Source of the DNA: Coemansia sp. RSA 922
Lineage: Eukaryota; Kickxellomycota; Kickxellomycetes; Kickxellales; Kickxellaceae
Length of the DNA: 64,000 bases
Assembly: GCA_027577415.1 (NCBI GenBank)
Contig: JANBQS010000006.1
Span: forward strand, 21,605-85,604
Direction of reading: 5' to 3'
The notes beneath the pieces were generated by a model. The model worked only from the letters and a program-made list of their open reading frames with translations, searched no databases and was not told where the DNA came from. Position numbers and translations under genes: made by a program. Of the stretch, positions 32,701 through 40,503 are shown one piece after another (within the stretch, counting starts at the first letter, position 1; each line of letters starts with the position of its first letter).

Positions 32701-33284
32701 CACGCAACCACCTATTTACTGTACCATTATTCCTGTGGCGTGTGGTGTTTATCGGTATCGTACACGCAGTAACAGCCGCATTTTTCCCGTTTGCCGCCAA
32801 CCTCGCATTAGGCGCCAACTCATCGTCGAATGATCTTTATATCACTGGGTTCGTCGTCTACAGTATCATGGTACTGATTGTGACGCTCAAAATAGCCTAC
32901 ATCGATGTGCGTCGGTGGGTAATTTTCTCACATCTCAGCGTCATCCTCACTTTGGCGGTTTGGTTCGGATGGAATGGCGTCCTAAACCACGTGTACCCAA
33001 AGTCACCTGGCAGTGGATATAACGTATTGGGGGTGTTCCATATGTTGATGAAAGAGGGTGCGTTTTGGTTCGAGTGGATTATCTTTGTTGCTATCGCGAT
33101 TTGTCTCAACGTACTGATAAAGACCGTGTATTCGGTTAGAGACCCCGTCGAGCATCGTATTATGACGTGGGTCGCTTGTGAAAGACGACAGGAATCGGTC
33201 AAACATAAATTGGAGCGTCGCTTGTGGTTTAACAACTTTGTCGGACGGAATACAGGTGGACGGCCACGTTCGCATAGTGAATAA
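26778..33284 (+). CDS. P4-type phospholipid flippase, Dnf-like, very large (2168 aa)
   Basis: A single uninterrupted exon. Core motifs: first membrane pair around residues 270-310 (VANVYFLFIAALQQ), actuator motif DGET, the P4-specific PISLYVTLE in the fourth membrane helix, phosphorylation site DKTGT at residues 804-808, KGADS in the nucleotide domain, TGDKVETA near 1487, and GDGGNDIAMI near 1844. The C-terminal membrane helices span roughly residues 1900-2120. P4-ATPases flip lipids from the outer to the cytosolic leaflet and usually need a Cdc50 partner. The extra length (typical members are 1200-1650 aa) comes from a ~230-aa disordered N-terminus and long Ala/Ser-rich or charged inserts at about 355-530, 835-1010, 1185-1385 and 1530-1750. 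The start at ATG 26778 is the first in frame. Confidence 0.92.
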   Translation: MGRTANRNSSSNVRAGDERNAERQAASMTIDTTIMRRASMDAAAVSPTTPGNAGVQGGKMTKLTHYGRMRSVTARALRLADPRAAAAALQTAAATTASHQRTAVMGEDLTAGEELLGRMRTRSRRFVRRRVSTGSVPTGLSRPASGEWAGGIATRMSLDATAAAMRLAPGSGDSPHSVAITPGPIMAAAPESSIGIPMPGFFLDAASDEWSGGHSFRQRLRFPDETVTVPASLTKRVHYEVSYDYPKNAISTARYNVVTFLPAQFAAQFSKVANVYFLFIAALQQVPGWSTTGRWSTVLPLCIFVSLSIAHEGFDDLRRHRMDHAENAQRTRVLKVKVHDQDHVAFNFRGLRHRGSQSIHSFRMRSSQSIHDIGRSTVAKARRWGGAVIGAGASIRHAIGSRIDDSRRKKREQEDSDDDDEAAADAPADDQASHDSASDNEALVAGATLAESLLRRRIGRGVASLRSWRSSGPGSPAMPHTPRPGVSSPLAGACEIDVIATPAAPKVVGPTVAFNDVVEEVPAADSAAANPLPSNMSCRWKRKRWENVQVGDLLMISKDDWIPADCVVVASSGFDGTCFVETAALDGETTLKQKQALDATNAEIQTPEQLAAFNAFTYVEPPSPELYAFEGFMEIGGRRFPLTPNQLLLRGSVLRNTAYVYAQVVYAGEHTRLRLNATRNVRTKAPQTQRITNRIVVLVFLLLLVLCFIFSALGIHWHHVNHGQHWYLAGSRMPATALIFGYIVMMNALIPISLYVTLEAVKIFQCWFIQQDVSMYHAESDSRAEARTTAINEDLGMVRYVFSDKTGTLTENIMKLRAVMVAGFSYLHMDLDRLQATNVVANESVAADERNSSRLSFMRPPSSAAAAGNGLQSPTLRRAQMATAPTNLFHRRQQSLPASAPIFQGLGTPIAGARTLQQLAVTNRAAAGTGAGRRSPFGHSRGLSSAAAAAVPPPSSSLRFSPTRLEDSLPADDDADPDLVDNTGNGPETHTPAADDAPVSDLQALPSSRTIMDGLSPPTDVFRSRAEWFLRCLALCHTVQPDRDPLTGRITGYQATSPDEKALVAAAAELGYVMNNRAGPLVQLRVVASERMRDFSESLANEILLDSAPPSAAKKAENESFDRGVPAPDPTDRLGNYEVLDVLEFSSARKRMSVIYRCPDGRIVMMSKGADSALWPRLANLESIRSDPADVSFIPRPPPPAIAHEGPPALRRKLSHPSAAYLHSRNSSVASQADFVRSMATPDTPFAGEPLVPLSPSALAHPQRVASRLGHRGGGPAYDGDDNDNGELGNSQHPYYSPLAGAADDSDYDMGGTDDELGQMPLSSPLILPAYASPRSPFRQVARQQHRRLMSDSQFSAFSEASSFGDTQGHVEMPPSFSTPSREEEEWARGRALEALHQFSTEGLRTLVYAHREVPADYYESWHQRHLAASTALVSRQQQVEAVCEEIEHDLMLSGISAIEDRLQAGVPETIFKLRRAGIRVWMLTGDKVETAINIGKSCRLLDTEVVEQTKLDKALLSGQSGKMTLLVMQSMTDYDALNRLITEALDVARSLVLSVDERFERLTKRQRLARGFKRFGNMLDPRRLRSRKDLDGGAIARGECPEPVDQQAKSEGYRDDKERGDHPSLTSSSIAAATSAVGNVYHGAPPTEIEWADTVGCATPTTLGVGARPDTTGASPIHPTCPAVIERASSAATTSVSNEKPSTNRGNQPLPLEQSSSSSSSMRTRGVDEKPSGPGEAPAVGGGGASLAVVIDGETLALLEEHADKGILDRFLTLGTLCDAVICSRVSPSQKALIVHNMRVRCEGGGPNSSARKSGWRRWLINPIRDLFTHDNDKYMVTLAIGDGGNDIAMIQEAHVGIGIAGQEGLQASRAADFSIGQFRFLQKLLLVHGRWSYVRVSMFIMGTFYKCMAFYATQLIFQFYTGFSGTSLFESWTLSMYNTLFSILPVLVVGIFEQDLQPDTLLAYPELYRDMGPRNHLFTVPLFLWRVVFIGIVHAVTAAFFPFAANLALGANSSSNDLYITGFVVYSIMVLIVTLKIAYIDVRRWVIFSHLSVILTLAVWFGWNGVLNHVYPKSPGSGYNVLGVFHMLMKEGAFWFEWIIFVAIAICLNVLIKTVYSVRDPVEHRIMTWVACERRQESVKHKLERRLWFNNFVGRNTGGRPRSHSE

Positions 33285-33507
33285 GTCTTTTTTTCATATT
33301 GTGATAAATAACTGGAAATTTGTATATCTATCCTTGATAGATAAACCATAAAAATTTAAAAGACGTGTAAGGTAATTTTTTTAAATAGCTTATAAAACTT
33401 TCTTATAAAACCGTTGGAAGGGTCCTACTGAATCGCAACACATTCAATTTTTTTTATATATTTAACACCACTATTTTTTTTTCGTCACAAAAGAAATATT
33501 TTCGGCC

Positions 33508-33675
33508 ATGCCCAAACATGCTTCTCAAAATTATGTTACATGTGACTACTGCGAAAAGGGATTTTCTAATACTCTCAAGTTAGATACCCATTTATATTTC
33601 TGTGTTCCATTTTCCAAGAATCAAGGCAAGCATATCTATGCTCTGGACGAACACTATTTGGAAAGAAAGAATTAA
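33508..33675 (+). CDS. Tiny C2HC zinc-finger protein (55 aa)
   Basis: A 56-codon frame from ATG 33508 to TAA 33675. It encodes one complete zinc-finger-like motif, C-x2-C-x12-H-x3-C (Cys12, Cys15, His28, Cys32), in the context CDYCEKGFSNTLKLDTHLYFC with the hydrophobic Phe and Leu positions of classical C2H2 fingers in place. TATA-like tataaaac and ttatataaa-type sequences and a pyrimidine tract lie within 120 bp upstream, and the terminal Cys replaces the second His. It may be a genuine micro-protein or a fragment of a larger zinc-finger gene; nothing adjoining extends it. Confidence 0.5.
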   Translation: MPKHASQNYVTCDYCEKGFSNTLKLDTHLYFCVPFSKNQGKHIYALDEHYLERKN

Positions 33676-33753
33676 AGTATATTCCTTATTTTTAGGCTAA
33701 CAGCATATATCTTTAACTATATCTCAAATAAAAAAGTAGCTTGGTAAATATAT

Positions 33754-34617
33754 TTAGTAAATGTACTCGGTAAACAACAAGCTTTGTAGACGTGGAGCGT
33801 ATAAATTGAACTCAGACTTGGCTATTAGACTCTTTATCTCCTCCATAAACGACATACGATAATCTTTTCCATGGCCGCAAAGTCAAAGTTTGGACAAGCC
33901 AGAGTCCAGTAACAACATACATCTTTGCAGCTCCACCTAGATTCCCTGCTGGAGTACACGTAAAAAAAACCAGAACCGGAATCACTTACCCATAGGAGCA
34001 TAGGTAAAGCGTAATTACTCTGGAAGTTCAGCTTCGGTAACGCTCTGAGGAATCTCACCTAGCATCGGGAGCCCAAGTATGTAGATCTGAGAGTAGCAGC
34101 ATTTACTTGATAAGCATAAGCGCAATCCCAGAATAATAGCCAAACATTGTAAATCGAAAAGAACTTGTTATACTGGCACAGTCCCCAAGTATTGACAGTG
34201 CCGGATGAACGGTTTCACCAAAGTTGGTCAGACCAGGGAAGTACTCGCACATGCGCTCTAGGTCCAATACTAAAAGCAAAACCTTAAATAGTCCGATGCA
34301 GTGTCAAATGCACTTGGTCCATCGCACATAAATGCACTAGTACATACATCGAAGAGTTTTGGATGGCTGGTGGGTGTAAATACGTCATATTTCCTGATTA
34401 TTGCAACCGCCTCAGGGCGCAGCAGCAATGTTTTTTTTAGCTTAGAATCATGAGGTCGCCACAATCGAAAGCAATCTGAACTGATTATCCCTTTTGAGCA
34501 TAGTGTGAGGGCACTTTGGCACGCCTCCTTCAGATCCGTCTGCTTCCCTGAGTTGCTCCATCTACTGCCCAACCCTGCATTCGTAAGCTGTCCTAGCAAA
34601 TAGACCAGAGTTGACAA
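33754..34617 (-). pseudogene. Decayed F-box-like DDVLFRGN-family gene (C-terminal half)
   Basis: Scattered pieces match the C-terminal half of the neighbouring family: a VFTPTSHPKL segment and a TASDYLRF segment within 34270-34617, LACPNFDFAA near 33880-33910, and a terminal LYAPRLQSLLF ending at a stop at 33754. Pieces are in different frames with unrelated sequence between them, and the F-box-like N-terminus and DDVLFRGN motif are absent. Confidence 0.65.
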
Positions 34618-35191
34618 GATGAGCGGAGAAGACAGATGGGAGGATATGGATAGTCAGCCACACAAAGAAATGAAAAAGGACTAGTAGTTTAAACCGTATT
34701 AATTTATTATTCAACCTGATGAATTCTAATTATTTACCAGCATTCATACCTTAATGTGAAAGAGTCTTTGCAATGTCCATGTCAAATCAATTTACCACCA
34801 GCGTGCCGATAACATGTAGTAGTGGGAATAAAAATGTTCCACAACCTACCTGACAAAGTGATGCAGTGAATGTATTCCAACACACATAGAGCTTGCATAT
34901 TGGCTGATATGCATTGCACTAGAAAGTAACATTTAGCTTCCACGGTTGTTGCTACAATGAATTAAAGATGATGATTAATGCAACTTGATGCACCTGTTCA
35001 GCTCGCATTGTCAATACATGCACAACAATAGCGGATTAGGTTTGGCGTTGCTGGCCTTTTCAATTCCCACACTAAAGTATCGCTCCTTGCGAGAATGCTA
35101 TAAAAGAGTAATATTTGGCGCGGCCTCTCCAATTGAGGAACACCAACATTTTTACAACCACTGTTTAGCTCCATCAACAACTTCTTTTACA
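34618..35191. other. Intergenic with promoter of the HD-like gene
   Basis: No gene. A clear TATA box (tataaaag, 35099-35106) lies 86 bp before ATG 35192, followed by a short CA-rich leader. Confidence 0.6.
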
Positions 35192-35878
35192 ATGTCTACC
35201 TCTACCACCACCATGACTCCCGAGCAACGCGTGTCCAAGCTGTTTGAGATACTCGAAAATTCCGACGAGGAGGAGCACGTCAGTGGTAATATGACACAGC
35301 TGGATCATGCGCTTCGAGTCGCTAACCTTGCTATGATAGAGAGTTCTGACGAAGATACCATATTAGCCGCGTTAATGCTCAATACCGGTGGGATCACGGT
35401 TACCATACCTCCATATCCCGGTATGGCTGTCGGGGACAGAATAGAGCTCGTCTGGAGGGGATATGACAAAACCCCGAGCAACGCCATTGATAGCGACGAG
35501 GTTGGTGATATCTTTGTGCGCAAGCTCGGGCTCTCCAACAAGACAAGCGAGCTGGTCGAGTCTAACACCTTGGCCAAGCGTTACCTTGGGAGCATGACGC
35601 CTGAGGGCCTTAAGAGCATCATTCCTAAGAGCAAGGGAATCATTACGCGCGAGGACCTTGAAGCCCCTCTCCGGGTGACAATCCCGATATGGGGTGGCCC
35701 ACTCTTGCCTACTGAGATGCGTGAGTTTGAGAAAGATCCGCTCTTCAAGCAAAAGGTGCAGCTTGCTGTGTGGGACGTCGCCGCGACCAAGACCACCGGG
35801 GATAAACCACCTGCATTGGACACGTACCGCGATATGGCTATCAGAAACCTGTTGATGTCGATGAAAACATTGTATTAG
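35192..35878 (+). CDS. HD-domain pseudoenzyme, PhnZ-like (228 aa)
   Basis: Start ATG 35192 (MSTSTTTMTPEQ) is preferred over an in-frame upstream ATG because the TATA box at 35099 lies between them. Residues 11-62 and 100-215 align by pattern with PhnZ/TmpB-like HD oxygenases: MTQLDHALRVANLA with His39, AALML where these proteins have the LLHD motif, LAKRYL, GGPLLPTEMREFE and LAVWDVAATK. The metal ligands are altered: HD reads Leu63-Asn64, the later His is Asn125, and the WDD pair reads WDV. Between them, residues about 67-99 (ITVTIPPYPGMAVGDRIELV and on) replace the usual His-containing stretch. So it is probably catalytically dead. The family call is from recalled patterns. Confidence 0.6.
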   Translation: MSTSTTTMTPEQRVSKLFEILENSDEEEHVSGNMTQLDHALRVANLAMIESSDEDTILAALMLNTGGITVTIPPYPGMAVGDRIELVWRGYDKTPSNAIDSDEVGDIFVRKLGLSNKTSELVESNTLAKRYLGSMTPEGLKSIIPKSKGIITREDLEAPLRVTIPIWGGPLLPTEMREFEKDPLFKQKVQLAVWDVAATKTTGDKPPALDTYRDMAIRNLLMSMKTLY

Positions 35879-36109
35879 AGTTTTGTAGGAGCATGCTATA
35901 TAGTCTTTGTCTCTGGAAACATCTCGGCATCTTAAGCAATAAATACATTCTGCCAGTAATTATTGAATGCCACTTGTGTCATAAGGCCCAACCTTTGGGC
36001 AAGTAAAGTCATTAAATTTTTTTAGTCTCAAGTTGTCACCTTCGATTTACCTGTCGCATGTAGTAAAAGATAGAGCACATAGATAGTATATTAGTGTCAC
36101 TAGAAAGAG

Positions 36110-37798
36110 TCAAAAGAATTCCACGCTGCGACGCACGAAATCCTGTAGACGTGGGGCATACGGCTTGAACATATTCAAAGCCACAGCGGCCTCTAGCTCT
36201 TCTCTAAATCCTTTAGCTTCGCCCCCAAGCATACCAATATAGGTATAATCGGGGTACGCCAGCGCCAACAATAGCATACACGTAGCATTCTCTGCACGAT
36301 AGAGGGGCGGGACTGGCTGATAATTCCAGTATTGCAACCTTCTACCATTCGGAGCGTAAGTCGCCGTAATGTACGTGGGTAGATCATCCATATCAACATG
36401 ATTGAGAATAGACCCAAAAATTGGAGGCAAGGTACGCAGAGTCGATAGAGCTGGTAATGCTCTAACCAAAGCAACAATGTCCAGGAGCTCCAGACGGAGG
36501 AAAGGCAACGTCAGAACTCGGATGGAGGCGTAATTCAAAGTCGATATGAGTGCTGGGACAAGCTCGGAACTTGAATGATCTCCCACAACCTCTCGCACCG
36601 GTGCTCCTGGACAGATGCTAAGCATAAACCGCAAAGTATCAGCAGGTGTATCGAGTTGACTTGGGTATTCCTCTATCTGATACTTGGTTACGACGCGCCG
36701 CAAATTTGGGTGACTGGTCGGCGTGAAAACGTTGTGGTCAAAAATAATGGAAACCAGCAAGTCGCTCATAAATAGCTCCAAGCGCTCAAGGGTACTGGAG
36801 TTGCCCCTAAAAAGTACGTCATCGCCAAACGGATAGCTGCTACGTAAGCAAATACGCTGAAGACAAGGAAAAGGCACAACTCCCTTAACGGCTATTCGCT
36901 CTGGCGTATAGTCATCAGAGTCATCGCGCAAATAAAGATAGCGTAGGTGTGGGTACGTGACGTAGCTGCCATCGGGGCTCTGGATGAGGCTGGCTAGGTC
37001 GGCGACACAATCAGATGCAAGCAGCAAGGTCTGCAACGTTGGTGCGTTATGCCGCACCAGCTGAATTGATGGACATGTATAGCTATCAATCATAAAATCC
37101 AAAGAGACCAGGTTGCGAATTATATCTAGCTGCAGTCGTATGGGCACGTCCACCCCAAAGTTGTGGAAGTACATGACATGAGAGGATAGCTGAAAGAGCT
37201 GGGAAACCAAGGTACCGATAAATCGAGTGCCTCTGGCCTGGCTACAATGGGGAGTATAAACCACTCTAATTTTGGTAGCTTTGGGCACCATCTGCCGGAT
37301 CCGCCGAACAAACGCCGTGATATTATTCTCAACAGCAATAGCAGTGGGAACACTATTTTCGTCAAGGATATTAGAAGCAAAGTAGAGATTTACCAAGCGG
37401 GCCATCGGAAATGCATAGTCGTTGTAAGGCACAACCGACAGCCGTTTTAGTGACTCGCCCGTGTAAGCATCCCATTCGTTAGTGGCAAAAGTAAGGACAG
37501 AGGCCAAGTGATGGTGCACTGGAGAGCTATTACCAGGGCTAATTGCAAATGGGCGACGCTCTTCAAGTACACCAGGTCGAACGCTAGTAAAGTCGATAGA
37601 AAACTTCAAACAGTAAAGTGGAAGGGCTATAGAACGACAGTTGCTGCAGACCCCAAGCAGCGGTTTTAGCCGAGCTTTACGCTTATCTAGACCAGTGATG
37701 ACTCCGTCAGAATCCGTGCGAATACGGCCTACAACATAGTTGATAATAAGCTGAGTTACGTGGTAAGGAAGATACTGAAATAGAGATATCAAAGACAT
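36110..37798 (-). CDS. F-box-like DDVLFRGN-family protein (562 aa)
   Basis: ATG 37798 (MSLISLFQYLPYHV) begins the family's F-box-like start, with LINYVVG and a VCSNCRSIALPLY segment following. YPFGDDVLFRGN lies near residue 322, then STLERLELFM; VFTPTSHPNL and a terminal FKPYAPRLQDFV complete the family pattern. Shares most features (ALPLYC, TPTSHP) with the genes at 38676 and 58747, which form a subgroup distinct from the 1692/40504/42422 subgroup. Frame intact; function unknown. Confidence 0.75.
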   Translation of the reverse strand: MSLISLFQYLPYHVTQLIINYVVGRIRTDSDGVITGLDKRKARLKPLLGVCSNCRSIALPLYCLKFSIDFTSVRPGVLEERRPFAISPGNSSPVHHHLASVLTFATNEWDAYTGESLKRLSVVPYNDYAFPMARLVNLYFASNILDENSVPTAIAVENNITAFVRRIRQMVPKATKIRVVYTPHCSQARGTRFIGTLVSQLFQLSSHVMYFHNFGVDVPIRLQLDIIRNLVSLDFMIDSYTCPSIQLVRHNAPTLQTLLLASDCVADLASLIQSPDGSYVTYPHLRYLYLRDDSDDYTPERIAVKGVVPFPCLQRICLRSSYPFGDDVLFRGNSSTLERLELFMSDLLVSIIFDHNVFTPTSHPNLRRVVTKYQIEEYPSQLDTPADTLRFMLSICPGAPVREVVGDHSSSELVPALISTLNYASIRVLTLPFLRLELLDIVALVRALPALSTLRTLPPIFGSILNHVDMDDLPTYITATYAPNGRRLQYWNYQPVPPLYRAENATCMLLLALAYPDYTYIGMLGGEAKGFREELEAAVALNMFKPYAPRLQDFVRRSVEFF

Positions 37799-38675
37799 TG
37801 CCAATATGATAAAAATAAGGGAAATGAAAAAGCGTAGGAATGAAAGCCAAAGAGTAGAATGTCGCTTGATGACACCATGTATGTATTACAGGGATCTGTG
37901 ACACCAACAGCAATGCATCCTGTACATGTTGCATGTGTCCGCACCTATGTGCCAATAGAGTCGGCCAAGAAAATATCGGCCAAGCGTTTTGAACTTTTTT
38001 CCTTGTGATATTGGATACTTCAACTACCAACGATATTTGGATATTTTTGAACTGGTCAAATGTGGAACCAAAAAAACTGCAGTCCATACTCGTGGGTTTC
38101 CATTGTTGAGCATGGTACAGACCCGCATAATGGTGCTCAGTATCAGTAAAGCAGCCCACGTATGTCAGAGTAGGATTGCTTGTGAGTTTAGAAGTGGGTC
38201 AGGGAATAGATCAATATGCAATATATTGCTGTAGTGTTAACAAGGAAGGCAAGGCTAGCAAGCTTTAGTTATAGAGCTGGGGCTATGGAGAGTCGCATTT
38301 AGCCAAAAAGAGCAAATATACCAGAGTATTTATTATGGTCATTCAGACGAAAGCATGGATCGTGTGTCAAGGTGCCCACATTGGTTTAAAAACTGTCGTT
38401 AAAGGACCCAATAAAGCCGGTACACCGTGACCGATATAAAAATCGGTTTATTTACGGGATCTGACTTTTAGCCATGTTCAACGAATCGCCTCTAAAGAAA
38501 TTAGTAAATGTGGCTTTTTAATCTGTCATTCCTGATTGATTTATGACGCAAGCAGTTGTTGTGTGCTCCGCAGCAAAGGAATACTGAAAGACGTTAGAGC
38601 CAACAACCCTTCTCTTTTTTCTATTCACCTATTTTATTATTATTTCTTTTTGCATCTTTAAGACTGACCTGAAAA
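37799..38675. other. Intergenic between divergent F-box-like genes
   Basis: About 0.9 kb separating two divergently transcribed members. No other gene recognised. Pyrimidine-rich tract before 38676. Confidence 0.5.
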
Positions 38676-40370
38676 ATGCGCACCTTTTCACCATTTCAGC
38701 TTCTCCCGCCTCACGTAGTCCAGCTTGTAGTCAACCACGTCGCTGGAAGCAGCCGCTTGCAGCTTAGCGGTGTGACATCCAACTCAGTCGAATATAAGCG
38801 GCTGCTGGTGCCACTCATGCGCGTGTGTTGCAACTTCCGTGCTATTGCATTACCACTATATTGCCGTGACTTTAGGCTGCACATGTTTGTGAGGACGGAC
38901 AAAGTTGACATTGAGGAGTTCTCGTGGACTACGCGTACCGACAACTCTAACAGCACACTCCATCTGCTGGCCAGAGAGATTTTTATCCGGGTATACATCA
39001 ATGATATCTGTGAAGGTCATGCGCTTCGGCTACTGTCGGCCAGGCCATACAATGGTTGCGCATTTCCGCAGGCTCGCAAGCTCACATTTGAGCTTGTTGT
39101 CTGTCGTACATATGCTGGGGAACCCGAGTATACTTATCCTGGAGCATATGCTAATACCTCGGCGTTTATAAAGCGAATCAAGGAGATGTCGCCACGAGTC
39201 AGCAAAATATATCTGGGTATCTCATATAAGAGCGGAGATTCGGCTCCAGGCTCGGGCAAACACATGCGCTTTTTGGTTTCGAAACTGTCCGAGCTTACCG
39301 ATACGACTTTTTTTACCGATGACTGTGATGAGCTGTTAAAAAGCCCGGATCCGGTGCCTGTCTGTAGGCTAGCATGCATCGAGTTCGAAATAAAGAAAGA
39401 CGCCAGTCAGATTACGCAACTCGTGCGGCTCAATGCTCTGACGCTTCAGACCATTGGAATCTGTTCTCGTGGTGACGTAGACATTTCTGGGCTTATTCGG
39501 GACCCTGATGACGGCGAGTATGTCGAGTATCCGCGTGCGCGCACTTTGACAATGTGGTTTCGCAGCGATTCTGTTGTCTCGCAGAGGCCCAACTTCAAGG
39601 GCGCTGTGCCTTTTCCGAATTTGAAGCGCCTTGTCTTGGGTTCCGGCCACCCATTTGGCGACGACGTGCTTTTCAGAGGCAATGGCGCCACTTTAAAGTA
39701 TCTTTCGCTGAGTTTGACCTCTGAGTTTGTCACACTTCTCACAAAGCACAACGCGTTCACGAGTACCAGCCACCCCAAACTTCTGTATGTCGCCATCCAC
39801 TTGCCTTTTGCATTTTATCCCGACGAGCTTGTCGAAGCCACCACTTACTTGAAATTTGGATATGGCATCGCGCCAGGTGCACCTGTTCGAAGCATTGTCG
39901 CGGATGGATTCATGGACAAAGTCATTACGCAAAATATTCCGCTATTGGGCAGCGACAGCAATATACAGTACTTGTCTCTATCTCATACGAGCCTTTCGTT
40001 CTGGGATGTAGTTACTCTGGTCAAGTCGCTTCCACTTCTTTCGGATTTGCACACCGGGTCCTCAGGTATCGTCGTACTTCCCCAAGGTATTACTGAGGAA
40101 AAGCTTCCCGAGTATTTACGGGAAAAATACGCGCCAATGGGAGAGCGATTCCGGTGCTGGCATCTGTCTAGTGCGGATTATCCTATGCAGGTAGTAATAT
40201 CCGTACTGTTACTGGCGCTAATTTGCCCCAACTTTGACCATGCGGCGGTGGGGTACACCCGTTCTCAGTTGTTCATGGAAATATTAGAGCGGCAAATTTA
40301 TATGCCTGGTTTCAAACAGTATGCTCCACGCCTGAAGCGTCTTTTGGTTAGCCACAGGAAGATAAAGTAA
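38676..40370 (+). CDS. F-box-like DDVLFRGN-family protein (564 aa)
   Basis: F-box-like start FQLLPPHVVQLVVNHVAG, then VCCNFRAIALPLY. The signature HPFGDDVLFRGN lies near residue 327, followed by TLKYLSLSL, FTSTSHPKL, LALICPNFDHAAVG and a terminal YAPRLKRLLVS. Intact frame. It is divergent from the member at 36110 and convergent with the one at 40504 (133 bp between stops), so three members sit in a row with alternating orientation, as expected from repeated local duplication and inversion. Confidence 0.75.
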   Translation: MRTFSPFQLLPPHVVQLVVNHVAGSSRLQLSGVTSNSVEYKRLLVPLMRVCCNFRAIALPLYCRDFRLHMFVRTDKVDIEEFSWTTRTDNSNSTLHLLAREIFIRVYINDICEGHALRLLSARPYNGCAFPQARKLTFELVVCRTYAGEPEYTYPGAYANTSAFIKRIKEMSPRVSKIYLGISYKSGDSAPGSGKHMRFLVSKLSELTDTTFFTDDCDELLKSPDPVPVCRLACIEFEIKKDASQITQLVRLNALTLQTIGICSRGDVDISGLIRDPDDGEYVEYPRARTLTMWFRSDSVVSQRPNFKGAVPFPNLKRLVLGSGHPFGDDVLFRGNGATLKYLSLSLTSEFVTLLTKHNAFTSTSHPKLLYVAIHLPFAFYPDELVEATTYLKFGYGIAPGAPVRSIVADGFMDKVITQNIPLLGSDSNIQYLSLSHTSLSFWDVVTLVKSLPLLSDLHTGSSGIVVLPQGITEEKLPEYLREKYAPMGERFRCWHLSSADYPMQVVISVLLLALICPNFDHAAVGYTRSQLFMEILERQIYMPGFKQYAPRLKRLLVSHRKIK

Positions 40371-40503
40371 CCTGTTTATGTATTGGTTGGATAATAAATG
40401 AAGAGCCACACAGCAACAATTAAAAATACTATTAAAGCTAACTCAATTGTTAGTGTGGAAAAAAAACTGGCCTGCTATCAAAAATACAATAGCAGATCAT
40501 CGG

